A stretch of 64,000 bases of DNA from Collybiopsis luxurians FD-317 M1 (GCA_000827265.1 KN834750.1:1651297-1715296); one strand, 5' to 3'. Positions 12,017-25,700 are shown, numbered from the stretch's first letter. The notes: generated by a model from the sequence alone, not told the origin. Translations and numbers: made by a program.

Positions 12017-15000
12017 ATGTCGGCGTCGCCTGTGACCCCTCAGCGCACAGCGTCTCATTATCACTCCCATTCGGTATCTGTAACACTTCCTCAAGGTCTT
12101 TCCCCTGCTTCACCCTATACGCCGCTTTCCTTGCGGTCTTTTGCGTCTGCTTCCACGTCGTCAGGCTCGTTGAACCCGTCACCATCATCAACGTTGGCAA
12201 CCCCAGCAAGTGTTGGAAATTTCAATCCTCATACTGGCTTCAGCTCTCCCGTTGTCAGAGTCAAAAAGTTGTCCTGGGCTTCGCCGTCCCCGGCTGGGCA
12301 TTCACCTTCAGACAGTCTCCCAAGTATCGCTGATTTGGCGCGCAATTGGAGGTCCCGGGCCAGCGAAAACGGTATCAGAGTCTCGAATACTTCCAAGCAG
12401 ATTCTGAGCGATGAGTACTCTCTTTTGGATGAAGCCGATGGTACGTCGTCTGTCGGTGTTTTTCGTTTCCGTACTGAACCATGCATACAGTCAGTCTTGC
12501 CAGCGAACCAATTTACGAAGACGAAGAAGGTAAATCTTCTCCTAGATTGGTTTTGCTCGCATCTTGACTCTGTTTCAGCCTTACTTCCCGCTCCCTTCAT
12601 GTCTACTCGGCGCCGTCGAGCAGTTTCCCATGCTGGCTTAGCCTCACAGTACACAGCTTCGGTACTCCCCAGTGCCCCGCATAGTGCCCCCAGAGCTCGT
12701 AATCGCCCTCCTCTTGCCCCATTGTCCCCCGTAACGCGTCGAATGGCCCCATCTTCGCCCGTTCAGATGCGCCGACCCAGCTTGGTCAATCAGAATGTCT
12801 TGGCTACTCCTCCTCCTAATAGACAGTTGGCAGAGCGTCTGCGTCTCAAAGGAAGCCTCACAGATCCTGCGCAGCCCCGAAAGAGAGAAGTCTTCGATGC
12901 AGTATGTTTGCTGTAGTTATCCTGACTATATGCGCCCTGATACGAGTGACGTATTTCCAGATTCCTCCCCAGAGTGATGTTTCTTTCGACCGCGATCTGT
13001 TTGACATACACGAAGACGAACATGATGAAGATTATGAACTCGAGTATGATTCGTATCACCATGACTTGCACGACTTTCATTACCCCGAATATCGCGGCGC
13101 TGTCCGTGAAACGCAGTCGGATATCGAAGAGGAGCAATATGAAGTCGAGTATCCGACGCTTCCTCCCCAACAAAAGCATAATCAACCCCAATATCAGCAG
13201 TATCAGTATCAGCCCCAACAACTTCCTCCAACGTACTCGGCCCAACAGCCGACCTATCCTCATCCTCCAGGCCTCGTCCACCCTGCTACTGCCCGCGGGC
13301 CCGCGTACCCGATGACTCAAATTCTAGGTCATCCTATCTATCACCAGACTCAGATGCTACCACAGTACCCAATGCACCCGGTCGGACAGCTTACGCCTGC
13401 TCATATCCCCATGCCGGTTCCTCGATATGCCGAAGGCTCCCTTCCGACTTCTTCCAATGCTCCTTCCAAGGTGTCGACTCCCGTCCCTGTCTCGATCGAA
13501 GCCTCCAGCGCGACTACAATTCCTGAATCCTGTTCCATCTGCGACCGCAAACCCCCATCTTTGACGCGCCTTGCTATCCTCACTCCTTGTGGGCATGCGT
13601 TGTGCTCTGGATGCTTGACTAGCGCATTGAACATCGTGGGCGAGAAGGATATGGAGTGTGCCGGATGCCGCGCCAAGGTCGCCGACTTTAAGTTGGTACC
13701 CATCCCCAAGGTTGGTGATGCTGCTGAAAAGAAGCAGTTGACGGATGGAGCCCCTGCGACAATGAAATCACAGGACAGGGAACACGCTGGCGCTGAGGTC
13801 GTCGCGCCTTCCAGCAACATCTCTTTTCAAGGATTCGATATCGGGGCCATAAACGAGGACTTTTTTGGCAACGATGAAGGTTTGAGAGCCAGCACGCCCC
13901 CTCCTCCAAAGGTAAAGGGTACACGTCGTCATGCTTCTGGAATGAGCTCGTCAGCCGATGCAAGCTTTGCCAAGAATCACGATCCCATCGTCCTTCGAAT
14001 CGACAATGTTCCTTGGGACATAACTCCTCCCCGAATCTCGGTCTGGTTGGGTCAGCCTGTCATTCGTGTCCACGTTCTGCTTGACAAGAAAGGCAAGACT
14101 ATGAGCCACGCTTTTGTTGAAGTGGAGAACGAAGCGATGGCTGGCAAGATTCTTCGTGGGGAAGTTGAGAGTGGTGCTCGTCGAAGCAGCGTTCTTGGCA
14201 AAGGCAAGAGAGCTAGGGGTGTTACTGTGACGAGAGGCTCACAGGGAGAACTCATGAGTGCGGTATGTAGTCGCGATCGTCATGCTTCGTCTGTTTCGTT
14301 TATATTCTGTTCTGCAGCTGTTCCCATCCTGGCTTGGTACCTTTGATGGATCCAGACCGTCTCTCGCAGGTGTGGACAGTGACCGAGTCGTTGCTGCTCT
14401 TGAGAGTGGGCTGATCACCGAGAGCGAAGTTGCTTGCCTTCTATATCTTATTCGCTCCCCTGATGTAAGTTACGGTCTCGTCTTTGAAAATAACTGCTTT
14501 AAGGACGAATTTCTCTAGGCTCACTTCCTCAAAGTCCCTTCTCTGCCGTTCCACTCCCTTGTTAGCATTTTGGCCAAGTTCCCTGCCGACGTTGACTCGA
14601 GGGTGTTCTGGAGCAGCTCCTTGCGTGACGTCTTGTTCGATGTAGTATTTGGTAAGTAGGAACTTTGACTGTGTTGTGAGGACTTGCTCTCTGACGTGTC
14701 ATCCAGCTGCTATCCAGGTCCTTGTGGCGCGCATCGAGCAGAGGAAGGATGAAAATGATGGAGCGTATCCTCCTGATCTCGTCGATAACCTTACGAAGGT
14801 TGCTCTGGATTGTCAAGGTACGTCGCTCTCGATGTTATACCATTCGATTCTAATGCGTCTTCCAGCTTTCACTTCTCAACAGAAAACCAAAATCGTTGGC
14901 TTCTTCAACAAGGAACCCGCTCGACCATCCTCTGCTTCGAGCACTGCCTCTCGCTCTTCTAAGACTCCCTCTGCTCATGGTAGTGCGGACCCTACTGACG

Positions 15001-15281
15001 CCGATGTGGAAGACGAAGATGGTGAGAACGATGTTGAGGGAGATGCTTCCAGTGAGGGAACACAGTCGCAGTCTTCGTCAGATGAAGTGCATACTCCTAG
15101 CAGTGTCACCGCTGCAAACAGCTCAGTGGCCTCATCCCGGGGTGAACTTGCTGACGCCATCGAAGCTACCGCCGCTCCTGTTGTCCAAGACACTAGGCTT
15201 GATGATCTCGCGCGAGAATTCGGTGTCGAAGCGCAGCTAGTTGAAGCTTTGGTCCAGCGTCTATCACTTAACCAACGATAA
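12017..15281 (+). CDS. RING-finger plus RRM protein, putative RNA-binding E3 ligase
   Basis: Eight exons (12017-12440, 12491-12529, 12579-12901, 12961-14262, 14318-14464, 14519-14651, 14707-14817, 14866-15281) give 964 residues. The N-terminus is Ser/Pro-rich and disordered. A Gln/Tyr/Pro-rich stretch (about 330-410) follows an acidic His/Tyr/Asp segment. A C3HC4-type RING starts at Cys453 (CSIC, CGH, CSGC, CAGC). An RRM-like domain lies at about 604-665 (IVLRIDNVPW; HAFVEVEN). The C-terminal part contains a helical region, then a Ser-rich acidic stretch and a final short helix. RING predicts ubiquitin transfer and RRM predicts RNA contact, so it may tie mRNA regulation to ubiquitination (inference). 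I do not know a precise named orthologue. Confidence 0.85.
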
Positions 15282-16415
15282 ACACTCCAGATGTGCAAGA
15301 ACGATCCCTTCTCCTTATCCCTTATTTTCTTCGCGGTGTCGGCTTGCATTCTCGCTTTCAATGGCCGTAATAAGACCATCTTTTTCTCTTTGGCCTCGGA
15401 TTACCTTTTTCATGTGACATTCTTTACAATTTGGGTGCATTGAGTGCATGCGCTTTTCTCCCTCTCTCTTGCAGCTGCTACTACTCAGATAAAAGATAAC
15501 GGTGAACCAAATTCGCTTTGAATACTCTTTCAATTTCCCTCCCCGTATGCTTCCTGGATTCGTGTCTGCACTTCTGTGCATTCTTTTCTCATTGACCATC
15601 ATGCATCATGATTTATGACTCCTTCCTCGTCTCTCATCCTAATTCCTTCCGATTCTGGCTCCACAATGTTGCATTTTCCCCTCTCTCCCCTTCTTATGAT
15701 CATCGCTATCGCTATCCTCTGTCGTTTCGTCGCTGTGTTTTCGGGAAAATTGATTCTCCGTTCGGTATCCATAGGTTTCTATCGAATACTTAATACAAAC
15801 AGAAAGTACTTATAACCAATAGAATTGGACCTTTACAGTGTTATTTTACAGTCGTATGTTTGCGCCATGAGCCCATTTTGCAAAGTGTTGAGCAAGCGGA
15901 GTGAGCGCTTGTTTAGCATCGGAGCTATTCGGCCGATACCGCCCGATTATCAGTTTAACGTTGCGCATTTCCTTCGTGACTCGTCTACTTGTCTCTTATG
16001 TACGGACCTGTACGGACTGGGAAGGTTGCAGCAATTCCCTTTACTTCTTTCGATATTTCTGCACGCGATTTTGAGCAACCCTGTCTATGTTCCTTCGTAA
16101 GCACAGCTTTGACCTGTCTCGATCGGGTAACCTCGAATCATTGGGGAAGCCAACTTGTGTTTATACCGTGTGCACGGCTAATACTTGGCTTAGCGATGAC
16201 CAACCAATGCCAATTGCGCGATGCCCTCATGCCCCTTGTCGTCGCCAGATTTAGAGAAGCTCACTATGCCAAAGGGACACAAGTTACTTTGACCTCGCTT
16301 TGACCACCTTGGATTTATTGTCACCCGTTTCGGGTACTGATTTTGGCCACTTCTGTGGAATATATAAAGTAAACTAGGGTATTTCCTATTGTTCATTGCG
16401 TCGCGCAAATCCACA
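15282..16415. other. Intergenic region, no gene seen
   Basis: About 1.1 kb, pyrimidine-rich near 15440-15720, consistent with the 3' UTR of the RING-RRM gene. Short frames on both strands have no recognisable features. A TATATAAA-like box lies near 16360, some 55 bases before the ATG of the next gene, and may be its promoter. Confidence 0.5.
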
Positions 16416-17343
16416 ATGCCCATTTGCCTTGTCCGTTTCTGGCCTTTTAAACGCGAATCAACTTCCACTTCAATCTCTTTCCCTACTTCTTCAATTCCCA
16501 GAGGAGCCGAACTGTTTTTTAATTGCTGTAAAAGACTTTTTTCCTTCAAGCATACCACCCAACCAATGCTGCCCTTGTACGAAGCTTGCTCCGACTCTGC
16601 CATTGGGACGCCCACACATCAAACCTTTGCATCGTTTGGGGCTCACGCAGGCGATGATCGGACTTTTGAAGAAGCAGTTCCTAACACTGGTAACACTAGC
16701 TGTGGCTCTAGTACGGTAGAACCTCAAGCCGATACCAGTCATCCCATAGCGGCTTCGCCTCAGCCACCGTCAGTGCTACCTACAGGGCCACCCAAGGTAA
16801 CAGTTACTTGCCCAAAGTTATGACCTCTAAGCCGAAGCTGCCTCTTATTACCCAGGAACCCACGCAAGCTCATTCCCAAGATCCTCCCGAACGACCATCG
16901 AAAATTTTGGCGAAGAAGATACTCGCCCGCCCCCCTTCTCTAAACGGTCCCCCAAGGCCAGATATCCCTTCCGAGCTTTCCGAGTCAGCGATAAACAGCG
17001 AGGGGCATAGTCACCTGGACACAGAGGACGCGGCGTCGATGACCTCTTCGGTTTCAATGCAGAGTACAGAAAGCTCGGGCAGTGAGACCGATTCGACGAG
17101 TCCTGAACGCAGCGAATACGTGTCTGAAGGAACGGAGACAGAGGTGTTGAGACCTTTGAGGATTCCCCCTTGGCATTATAGGTCGAGACGCCCGAACGTT
17201 CGCGCCACAAGAGGTGCGAATGAAGGGTGAGTTCTTTAGTCAAGAATCTCTGCAGGAGACTATTTAGTTCGCTAACTTACTTCCTTTCCAGTCGTCCTCT
17301 GTATATTGCCAGCGCTGATGATCCCATGAAATTCCCGTTCTGA
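16416..17343 (+). CDS. Ser/Pro-rich hypothetical protein (267 residues)
   Basis: Three exons (16416-16796, 16856-17226, 17292-17343) join in frame through introns of 59 and 65 bases. The first 50 residues are hydrophobic, Cys-containing and basic. The rest is disordered, rich in Ser, Pro, Thr and Glu, with a cluster of serines and acids at about residues 185-225. The conserved-looking end reads RPLYIASADDP followed by MKFPF. I know no family. The last exon is short, but frame and splice sites agree, which supports a real gene. No domain, transmembrane helix or targeting signal is convincing. Confidence 0.6.
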
Positions 17344-17618
17344 TGTTCGGACTGTAAACGCATTTCTTATGAATCCTATTGACGACCCAGTTATCTTGTA
17401 TCTTTTCCAATTTTGTATCCCTTATTACGAGCAAGGACTATACCGCAGTGTAGTATAATGAGAAAGGTCTAGTTTGATCCAAAAAGCGTTATATATTACA
17501 GACTGCGTCTACGTATAAGGAATAAATTATGTGAGATATTAAAGACTAAATCTACATTGATATCGGAGCACTTTACCCTTTTAATTGGACGAACAAAGCG
17601 AGAGTCCAACCAAACGAG

Positions 17619-19198
17619 CTACGAAAACCACGCCGTCAACCCATCGTAGACGACGAAAACAATCCCACTACTGGGTACTGCCCTCGCCATCGACATTCCA
17701 CATCCCGAATATAGACCTTTCACTCCGTGTGTCCGGTAAATATGGAGAAAGGTCTTTAGAAAAGAAGTCGATTCCATTTGAGCAGTTGCAGCCGCAACAG
17801 TTCTTTTGCTGCTTTGCACAGTGATAGACCCCGCTTTTGCTGTAGCGGATATGGAGGAGCTTGTTAAAGGCTTGGGAAGGGATTTGGAAGAGGAGGCTGA
17901 TGCCGAGGTAGGCGGAGAAAGAGGTGGAGCTGATGAAGACGAAGTAGCCCATTCTTTCGCTGCATTCAAGGCGCGCTGCTGGTACATTCTCATCTCACGT
18001 AACTCCTCGTGCGTCTGAATCGCGCTCTTAACCGTATCAGCTGGATACAGTGCGGCTACACAGACAGCACCGGCGATCGCACCAGCAAAAGCAGATTCCC
18101 AAGGCAGCAATGCTGTTGAATTTCTGTCAGAAGAAAGTAGCTGCGAAGAACCGCGCTCTGCTTTTATTCTCCGCTCCTTCAAAACCCTCGCAATCCACTC
18201 CTTTACAGCAAACCATACAGCCGTACCCCCAGTTTCGCGTAAAACGGTACCGGTATGCCCGAGCCATAAACCACCTACGCCGTTCGTTGCGATTACGTTG
18301 CGTACAATGGATAATGGGCCAGGAAGGCTGGGGGTTTTGTAGGGGGCAGACGGGACAGCGACACGAGAAGCTGAAGGATGCGGATAAATGGAAGCAGAAC
18401 TAGGGTCTTTAGGTGGAGACTTGGGTGCCTTAGGGACATGGATAGACGGAACGCGGGCAGGGGTAGTGGTATTCATCATTTGGACTTGTAGCTTACATTT
18501 GACGAGCTCTATGGGTGTTCTGTGGGATACTATCTGGTCAGAGCGCGTAACGAACTGAAAGGTTTGGACACACATTATGAAGCTCGCACTTGCGCCTGCT
18601 CCGGCCGCCGCAAAACCTAGTTGAGCGATGGTCAACTCATCTGAAGAGCTATCGTATCGGCGTATGACATTTTGCAGAGCTGAATACGCGACGAAAATAG
18701 CCGCAGTTTCTGCCATAGATCCAAACAGCGGCACCGGTAAACCCTGTAGATACTTTGAGTCATTTGGAGCATTTTAAGCTAAAACTATCGCGATTGCTTA
18801 CACGATACAATCCTGTAAACCCTTCAAACCGCCTCGTTTGCAATAGAGCGTCCATTGGACCCTTAAATCGCGGCTGACCATCCGAGCTTGTTGGAGACAA
18901 AAGCTGAGCTTGAAGCCGGACTTTTGCCAAGTCAAATGGGTATTCGAAAACCTCAACATCTAGAGTCAGAACTGGCTTGGCTGGAAGCAAAAATTCGAAT
19001 ACCTCTGACACCATTCCCGCAATCTGAATCGAACGTTAAGATGAAAAGTGTTTCGACAAATAGGAAACCTAAACTCACACTTCCAAAAGCTATGTCCTGG
19101 ACTGCTGCCCTGATTGAAATGACTGCGTCTTCGCCGACAGAATTTGGAGATTGGACCTCATTGTGTGAACTAGACCGAGATGCACCATCCGAGTGCAT
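17619..19198 (-). CDS. Mitochondrial carrier family protein (ornithine/amino-acid carrier-like)
   Basis: Solute carrier of the inner mitochondrial membrane. Exons 19198-19079, 19023-19003, 18951-18802, 18743-18574 and 18519-17619 give 453 residues. The three carrier repeats each keep the Px(D/E)xx(K/R) signature: PFDLAK, PIELVK and PADTVK. The order and spacing (DIAFGS-IAGMVSEVFEYPFDLAKVRLQAQ region; TPIELVKCKLQVQ) resemble the yeast Ort1/Arg11 ornithine carrier, so basic amino-acid exchange is the best guess. The protein is longer than the usual 300 residues because two Ser/Pro/Ala-rich loops are inserted in repeats 2 and 3. Exon 2 is only 21 bases. The gene diverges from the first Zn2Cys6 gene with 190 bases between the start codons. 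Confidence 0.88.
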
Positions 19199-19388
19199 AG
19201 TCTAGAGAAAATTATGAATCTAGCAGTACGAGCAGGACAGTGGACGAGTCCAATGCATTGGCTTTTGGTTGAGGTCGATGCCGAGACGCGTATGTCGGAG
19301 CAAAAAAAGTGTGCCGCGTTTGATGTCGGCACTCATTGACTCACGTCGACGAGCGCTTGGGGAGCACCTTTCGTGACTGCTAACAGCC

Positions 19389-22300
19389 ATGAAGCAACGC
19401 CTGCAGAATGCGTAGGTATCATAGATGGATTCGATATATATCCTAAATTGACTCGCTTTGTAGCTGCGATTTTTGCAAAAAGAAGAAAATTCGCTGTAAG
19501 CATCAAACCCTCTCTGCTTCCACGGAGTACTTCACCATTGCGTAGGTGACAGCGCCATTGCAAAAAATCCTGGCAGTGCCTGTTCTAACTGTCTCAAGGA
19601 AAACATCGAATGTACCCACACTACCCAGAAGAGGGTGAACCAACTTTTTTTGCTAGAGAGTTCTATTCAATAAACTGACTTAAGAGATCCAGAAACGCGG
19701 TCCAAAGGCAGGGTGAATTCAATCATTAAATGAGTCAAGTTCCTGCCTCAATCTCCACCTAATACTAGGTCTTCTTCTCGAAAGAATGTCGCTTCGATTC
19801 AGGCTATAATTAGTGCTATTCTTGCAAAACCAGATACGTATGTCGTCCCAGAGGATCCGAACGTTGTTCGCGAAATGCTTCTCTCCCTTGCATATCACAT
19901 ACGCTTGTTAGAGGGGCAGGTTTCCCGGTGGCGACAAACCCCCAAACAGATCCAGCTATCTACAGTGCCCCCGCTCGCTGATTCTTTGAGTATCCTTCAG
20001 CATCCTGACAGCTCGTCAGAAGATTCAGATTCGGACGTATCTGACGATATTGTCAAGGAAGTAACACTCGGTAATTTAAAAGCCATGACGCTTGAGAATA
20101 TTTCAGATTCGTGGCCTAGGCACTTTGGGAGGTCAAGTAATGTCGGTGGTCTCTTCTTCTTGTCTTGGTTCTATGCTAAGGCTCGACAAATAGATGATGA
20201 TGGTGCAGACGGCCGTCAAGCTCAAGAAAGAACTCATTGGTCGCAAGATGGATTCGCGGCCCTCTTTGATGGAATTTCGGGATTTGAAAAGATATCAGAG
20301 ACCGCAGTTTTGGGAGCGTTATGACGTTAGTTGATGTTTCAGTGATGATCCCGATACGACGCACTCAAGTTTTTTTCTGTCAGTGGGAACGAAAGGATGA
20401 ACCGCAGTTACCTTTGGTATTTCCTGAAAATGATTTCCTGCACAACCTCGTCAAATTATACTTTCTGCATGTCCATCCCTATTTTCCGCTTTTACATCGA
20501 CCGTCCTTCGAGAAAGCAATTTCTGAAGGCCTCCATCTCCAAAATCGCAGATTTGGAAATGTTGTTCTCAGCGTATGCGCTATTGCCGCTCGCTTCTCCG
20601 ATGATCCGCGAGTCCTTGTTGAAGGCGCAGAGGACAATTTTCATTCCTCCGGCTGGCGGTGGTTCGAGCAAGCGTCGCCTTCGCGAACGTTGTTGATACA
20701 GTCGCCCACGTTAGAGGATTTGCAATGCTGTTGTGTAGGTACTTCGAATCAATTTAGTTATACTACTTGAAGTCTTGATGCATTTATGTAGCTATCGACG
20801 TTGTACCTCCTAGGGACCTCCCTGACGGACTCAATCTGGGTAATTGTTGGTCTGGGTATACGCCTCGCCCAGGACATGGGATTTCACAGGAAGAAGAAAC
20901 TGCGCCCAGATGGTCAATCAAGTCTGCGGACAGTGGAGGGCGAGCTTTGTACCCGCGCGTTTTGGGTCTTGATAAATCTCGATGTGTTGCTGAGTACCGC
21001 TTTTGGCCGTCCCAGGTGCGTCAATCCACACAACTTCACGATTGATTAACACTATATTTTCCAGGGCTACCACCAGCGATGAGTAAGCTGACATTCGCAA
21101 CACTTTGTATCCAGTTGAGAATTATCCTCATTTGCAGTTTTGATCTGGAGCTACCTATGGAAATCGATGATGAATATTGGGAAAATGCGAATCCAGCACA
21201 ACCCGCCGATATTACTTCTAGGACTTCTTTCTTCGTTTACTATTGCAAACTCCTGGAAATTGCTGGGTTTGCACAACGTGCACTTGTAAGTGGATGGCAC
21301 AGCTTGCCAAGGTTCGTGACGATTCATCAAGTTTATATTCACAGTATTCCATCAACAGATCCTACTTTTGGAGAAAACTCGCTCCGACTGGCCCAGATTG
21401 GCAGCAAAAAGCTGTGGCGGAGATCGACTCAGCCCTTAACCAATGGTTTGCGTCCCTTCCCGAATATTGTGAGTCGATTGTGAATTTTACTAGGCTCTCA
21501 GGCGGTCTGTAATCTGCTGCACAGTGAGATGGGACTCGAATAAAGAAGATAGCATCTTCCTTCGCCAGTCCGCCGTGCTGCATGCTGCCTACTACTGGAC
21601 GCAAATCCAGGTCCATGGACAGTTCATCAGACCCAGTCGAAACGGCTCTGCCCAAAACCCTTCCTTATTTGAGTCAGCTCTTGCAATTTGTGCAAATGCG
21701 GCGCGATGCTCAGTCAGTATACTGGAAATCCAACATCGCTTTCAGTTTCGACTGCCTATTCTGTTCACGGTCAGTTGATTCTACCTTCCCCTGTCGGCAG
21801 GATTGATCTTCAAAATCTAGGCGCCGGCATTTGCCGCTGCAATTATACTGCTAATATGCAGTTGGACTAAGAGGAGTTCACGTACTTTGGATGCAAGTAA
21901 GGACCTGCAAGGAGTGCACCGTTGTTTGGATCTCATTGCAATGCATGAGCATAGGTACGCATGGTTTTTTACGGAGTCAAGCGAAGGAAAACTAATTTGA
22001 TACTGCTAGATACCAGACTGCAGGTCGATTGAGGTGGACTTCTCCTCCTTCGTAGTGTTTAAGCACTAAACTTCTTTCCAAATTCAAGAGACATCCTCAA
22101 GTCAATTATCAACATGGGCAATCAGCACTTTGAAGCCGACAGTAGCGGTGGTCAGAGCACAAGCCTAAGAACTGATGAGTTGCCAAGAAATAGCAGCCCG
22201 GAGAGTAATGCCTCGCCGTCATTCGATGTTGACATCGCCGGGATGGAATCAGGCACTTCGTCCTACATCCCGACTGATCCGTATTTCAGTGCCGCCGCCG

Positions 22301-22552
22301 CTCTGAGTGCTCCCGGCTTGGATTCGGGGCTTTACAGTTACTCGCCGAGCGGTACATCGATTCAACTTTTTTTTTTTCGTTTGGCTCTAATGGAGGTGAA
22401 TTGGTTCAGATTCCCAGGACTGGCCGATGGACGTTGTATCGTCTAGTTTCGCCTCGGAATCGGAAGCGAATTGGTCTTCATTCATGGCACAAGTGGACGA
22501 GATTTTGCAGTCAGTGGATGCGGGACATGCCGAAAGAGCTCTTATGCATTGA
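19389..22552 (+). CDS. Zn2Cys6 transcription factor, tandem copy 1
   Basis: Fungal binuclear zinc-cluster regulator, the most divergent of three tandem paralogues. The start ATG at 19389 encodes MKQRLQNA, then CDFCKKKKIRC (exon 19464-19495) and, after an intron, a segment ending CSNCLKENIEC (exon from 19546). This gives C-x2-C-x6-C...C-x2-C-x6-C. Downstream are an acidic Ser/Asp stretch (SSEDSDSDVSDD), then the fungal_trans ligand-region core HPYFPLLHRPSFEKAI (about 20470) and GLGIRLAQDMGFHRKKK (about 20840), and finally a Ser-rich C-terminus ending near WSSFMAQVDEILQSVDAG. About 12 short introns are needed. I saw no frame break, but exact junctions near 19620-19760 and 21870-22110 are uncertain. 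It is a nuclear DNA-binding protein with unknown targets. Confidence 0.8.
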
Positions 22553-22730
22553 CTTTACCTGTTTCATATATATTATGTACCTGCAATGAGAATCCCACCT
22601 ATCTCTCAGTCTTCTTTGTTCTTCACTGCTATTGGACTAGGCTGAAGTATAAGCATTGATCCAGTCGTGCCGGATTTTGGCCGGGTCGGAGTCGGCATTG
22701 TGTGATCTTGCCAGCTTGTCAACTACACCC

Positions 22731-25700
22731 ATGAAGCAAACTATCGACAAAAAGCAACGCCTTCAGAACGCGTAGGTGACATTGACTCATTGATTGTATT
22801 TTATGTTTATGTCTTGACAGCTGCGACTTTTGCAAAAAGAAAAAAATCCGCTGTAAGCGCCACAGGCTCAGCTTTACTTTCACGGGCACTTCATTCTCTG
22901 GACTTCTAGGTGACAGTGCGATTGCGAAAAATCCTGGGAATACCTGTTCCAATTGTCTCAAAGAGAACATCAACTGTACTCACACTGCCCAAAGAAAGGT
23001 CGATTCACTCCGTGCAAAAAGTGTTCTGTTCAGTCAACTGACTTGAGAGATCTAGAAACGCGGTCCGAGAACAGGGTATTTAGATTCTGCTATTATCTGA
23101 CTGAAGTCTGCAGTTCAGTTCCAGTTTATGCTAGGAGTTCTCGAAAGAATACCACCTCGGTTAAGGCTATAATCAGTGCGATTATTGCGCAGCCTGATAC
23201 GTATGCTATCCCAGATGATCCGAATGCCGTCCGCGAAATGCTTCTTTCCCTCGCATATCATGTCCGTTCCTTGGAGGGGCAGGTTTCTCGATGGCGACAG
23301 GCCGTTAAAGACAACCAAGCATCTCAATCCTCTGGTTTTTTGAACAGTGTTCATAACACTGATAGTTTCTCTGAAGATTCAGATTCGGATGTATCCGAAG
23401 ATGTTGATGAGGAAATAATGCTCGGGGGTTTGAAGGCTATTACACTCGAGAAATCAGCAGACATATGGCCCAAACACTACGGAAGGTCCAGTAATGTCAG
23501 CAGCTCACCTTTGTTCTACTTTTCGCCGTCCCATATTGATTTGACCTTAGATGGTAATGTTACAAACGGCGGTCAAACTTAAAAAAGAAGTCTTCGGCCA
23601 TAAGGGGGACTCGCAATTTCCTTCTCTAGAATATTGGGAGTTAAGGAAGTATCAGAGACCGGAGTTTTGGCAGCGTTATCAAGTTCGTTTATCTTCAAAA
23701 ATGTGATTGTGATGTAAATCACTCAGATATCTTCTTCTTCAGTGGGAACGAGAAGAAGAGCCGCACCCTCCTCTGGTTTTTCCGGAGGATGACCTTCTAC
23801 AAAGTCTCAGTGATCTGTACTTTTTACATGCCCATCCTTACTTTCCGATTTTGCATCGACCATCCTTCGAGAAAGCGATCTTCAGAGGTTTGCATCTCCG
23901 AAATCGGAAATTTGGAAATGTTGTCCTCGGTGTATGTGCTATTGCCTCTCGATTCTCCGAGGATCCGCGAGTTCTTGTTGAAGGTGCCCAGAGAAATCTC
24001 CGTTCTTCTGGATGGCGATGGTTCAAGCAAGCATCGCCCATACGAACGTCTATGGTACAGCCACCTACATTAGAGGATCTACAATCTTGCTGTGTAGGTG
24101 CTCCAAGTTTAGCCTGATCGATGCACTTAATATTTTGCAATATATAGCTTTCATCCTTGTATCTCGTTGCCACTCCCCTGTCCGACTTGATGTTCGCAAT
24201 CATTGGTCTTGGGATACGCTTCGCCCAAGATATGGGACTACACAGGAAGAAAAAACTGCGGCCCAATGGGGAGTCTAATCTGAGAACAGTGTGTGGAGAG
24301 CTTTGCACACGCACATTCTGGATGTTGATGAATCTCGATATATACGCAAGTATCGCTTTCGGGCGTCCCAGGTATGTTGTTCTGCCGGATGCCGCAGACC
24401 CAGTAATATCAATCTAATTCTCAGAGCTACAACCGATGACGAGTAAGTTAACTTGCAAGGTTGACACCAGATTCACTTAATTGGTGTCACCATAGTTTTG
24501 ATTTGGAGCTGCCGATGGAAATTGATGATGAATATTGGGAAAACGCCAATCCAGAGCAACCAGCAGATGCTCCTTCCAAGATTTCTTTCTTTCTTTATCA
24601 TTGTAAGATCATGGAAATTGCTGGATTTGTGCAACGTGCACTTGTAAGTCAATAGTTCATATTTCAAGGGGTCTTGCAAACTTATTAAGTGTAAATTCTC
24701 AGTATTCTGTCAATAGATCCGCATTTTGGAAGAAATTGGCTCCCACTGGCCCGGACTGGCAACAGAAAGTCGTGACAGAGATTGACTCAGCGCTTAACCA
24801 GTGGCTCTCATCTCTGCCCGAGTACTGTGAGTCAACTGAAAATTTTGCAACTTTAGGAATCGGAGACAGATAACTTGCCTTGTGTAGTGAAGTGGGACTC
24901 AAAGAAACAAGACAGTATTTTTCTCCGTCAGTCTGCAGCACTGTATACTGCCTTTTACTGGACGCAAATCCTGGCCCATGGTCAATTTGTTAGGCCTGGT
25001 CCAAATGGCTCTGGGCAGCAAAGTCTGCTCTCAGGGCCAGCTCTTACAATCTGTGCCCATGCGGCACGGTGTGTGGTTAGTATAATGGAAGTACAGCAAC
25101 GCTTTCAGTTTGAGCTACCTGTTCTGCTCACCGTGAGTTTATTCTGTTTGCCCTAATTGACAAGCTTGACTTTGAAAATCCAGGCACCAGTATATACCTC
25201 TGCAATTATATTGCTGATATGTGGTTGGACCAAGAGCAGTACACCACGCACATTGGAAGCAAGTAAGGACTTGCAAAATTCCCACCGATGTATAGATATA
25301 CTGGCAATACATGAACAAAGGTATTCATGATTTACTGTATTTATATGTTTAGATAAGGACAACTAAATCAATTCTGTTAGATATCAGATTGCAGGTCGAT
25401 TGAAGTAAATCTCCCCCCACTTCGTACTAATCTACAAGCACTGAACCCCTTTGTAAATTTCAAGCGACATCCTCAGGTCAATTATTTACTTAGGCAACCG
25501 ACACTTTGTAGCTGACAGTAGCGGTGGTCAAAGTACAAGCATGAGAGCTGACAAGTTGCCGGCTAATAGCATCCCTATTTTGAATACCTCGAAGAGCAAT
25601 ATTGCGTCGTCGGTCGTTGCCGGAATGGAATCGCACACCGGCTCAATGAGTTCCCATATTCCGACTGACACGTATTCCAATCCTGTCAACCCTACTGCTC

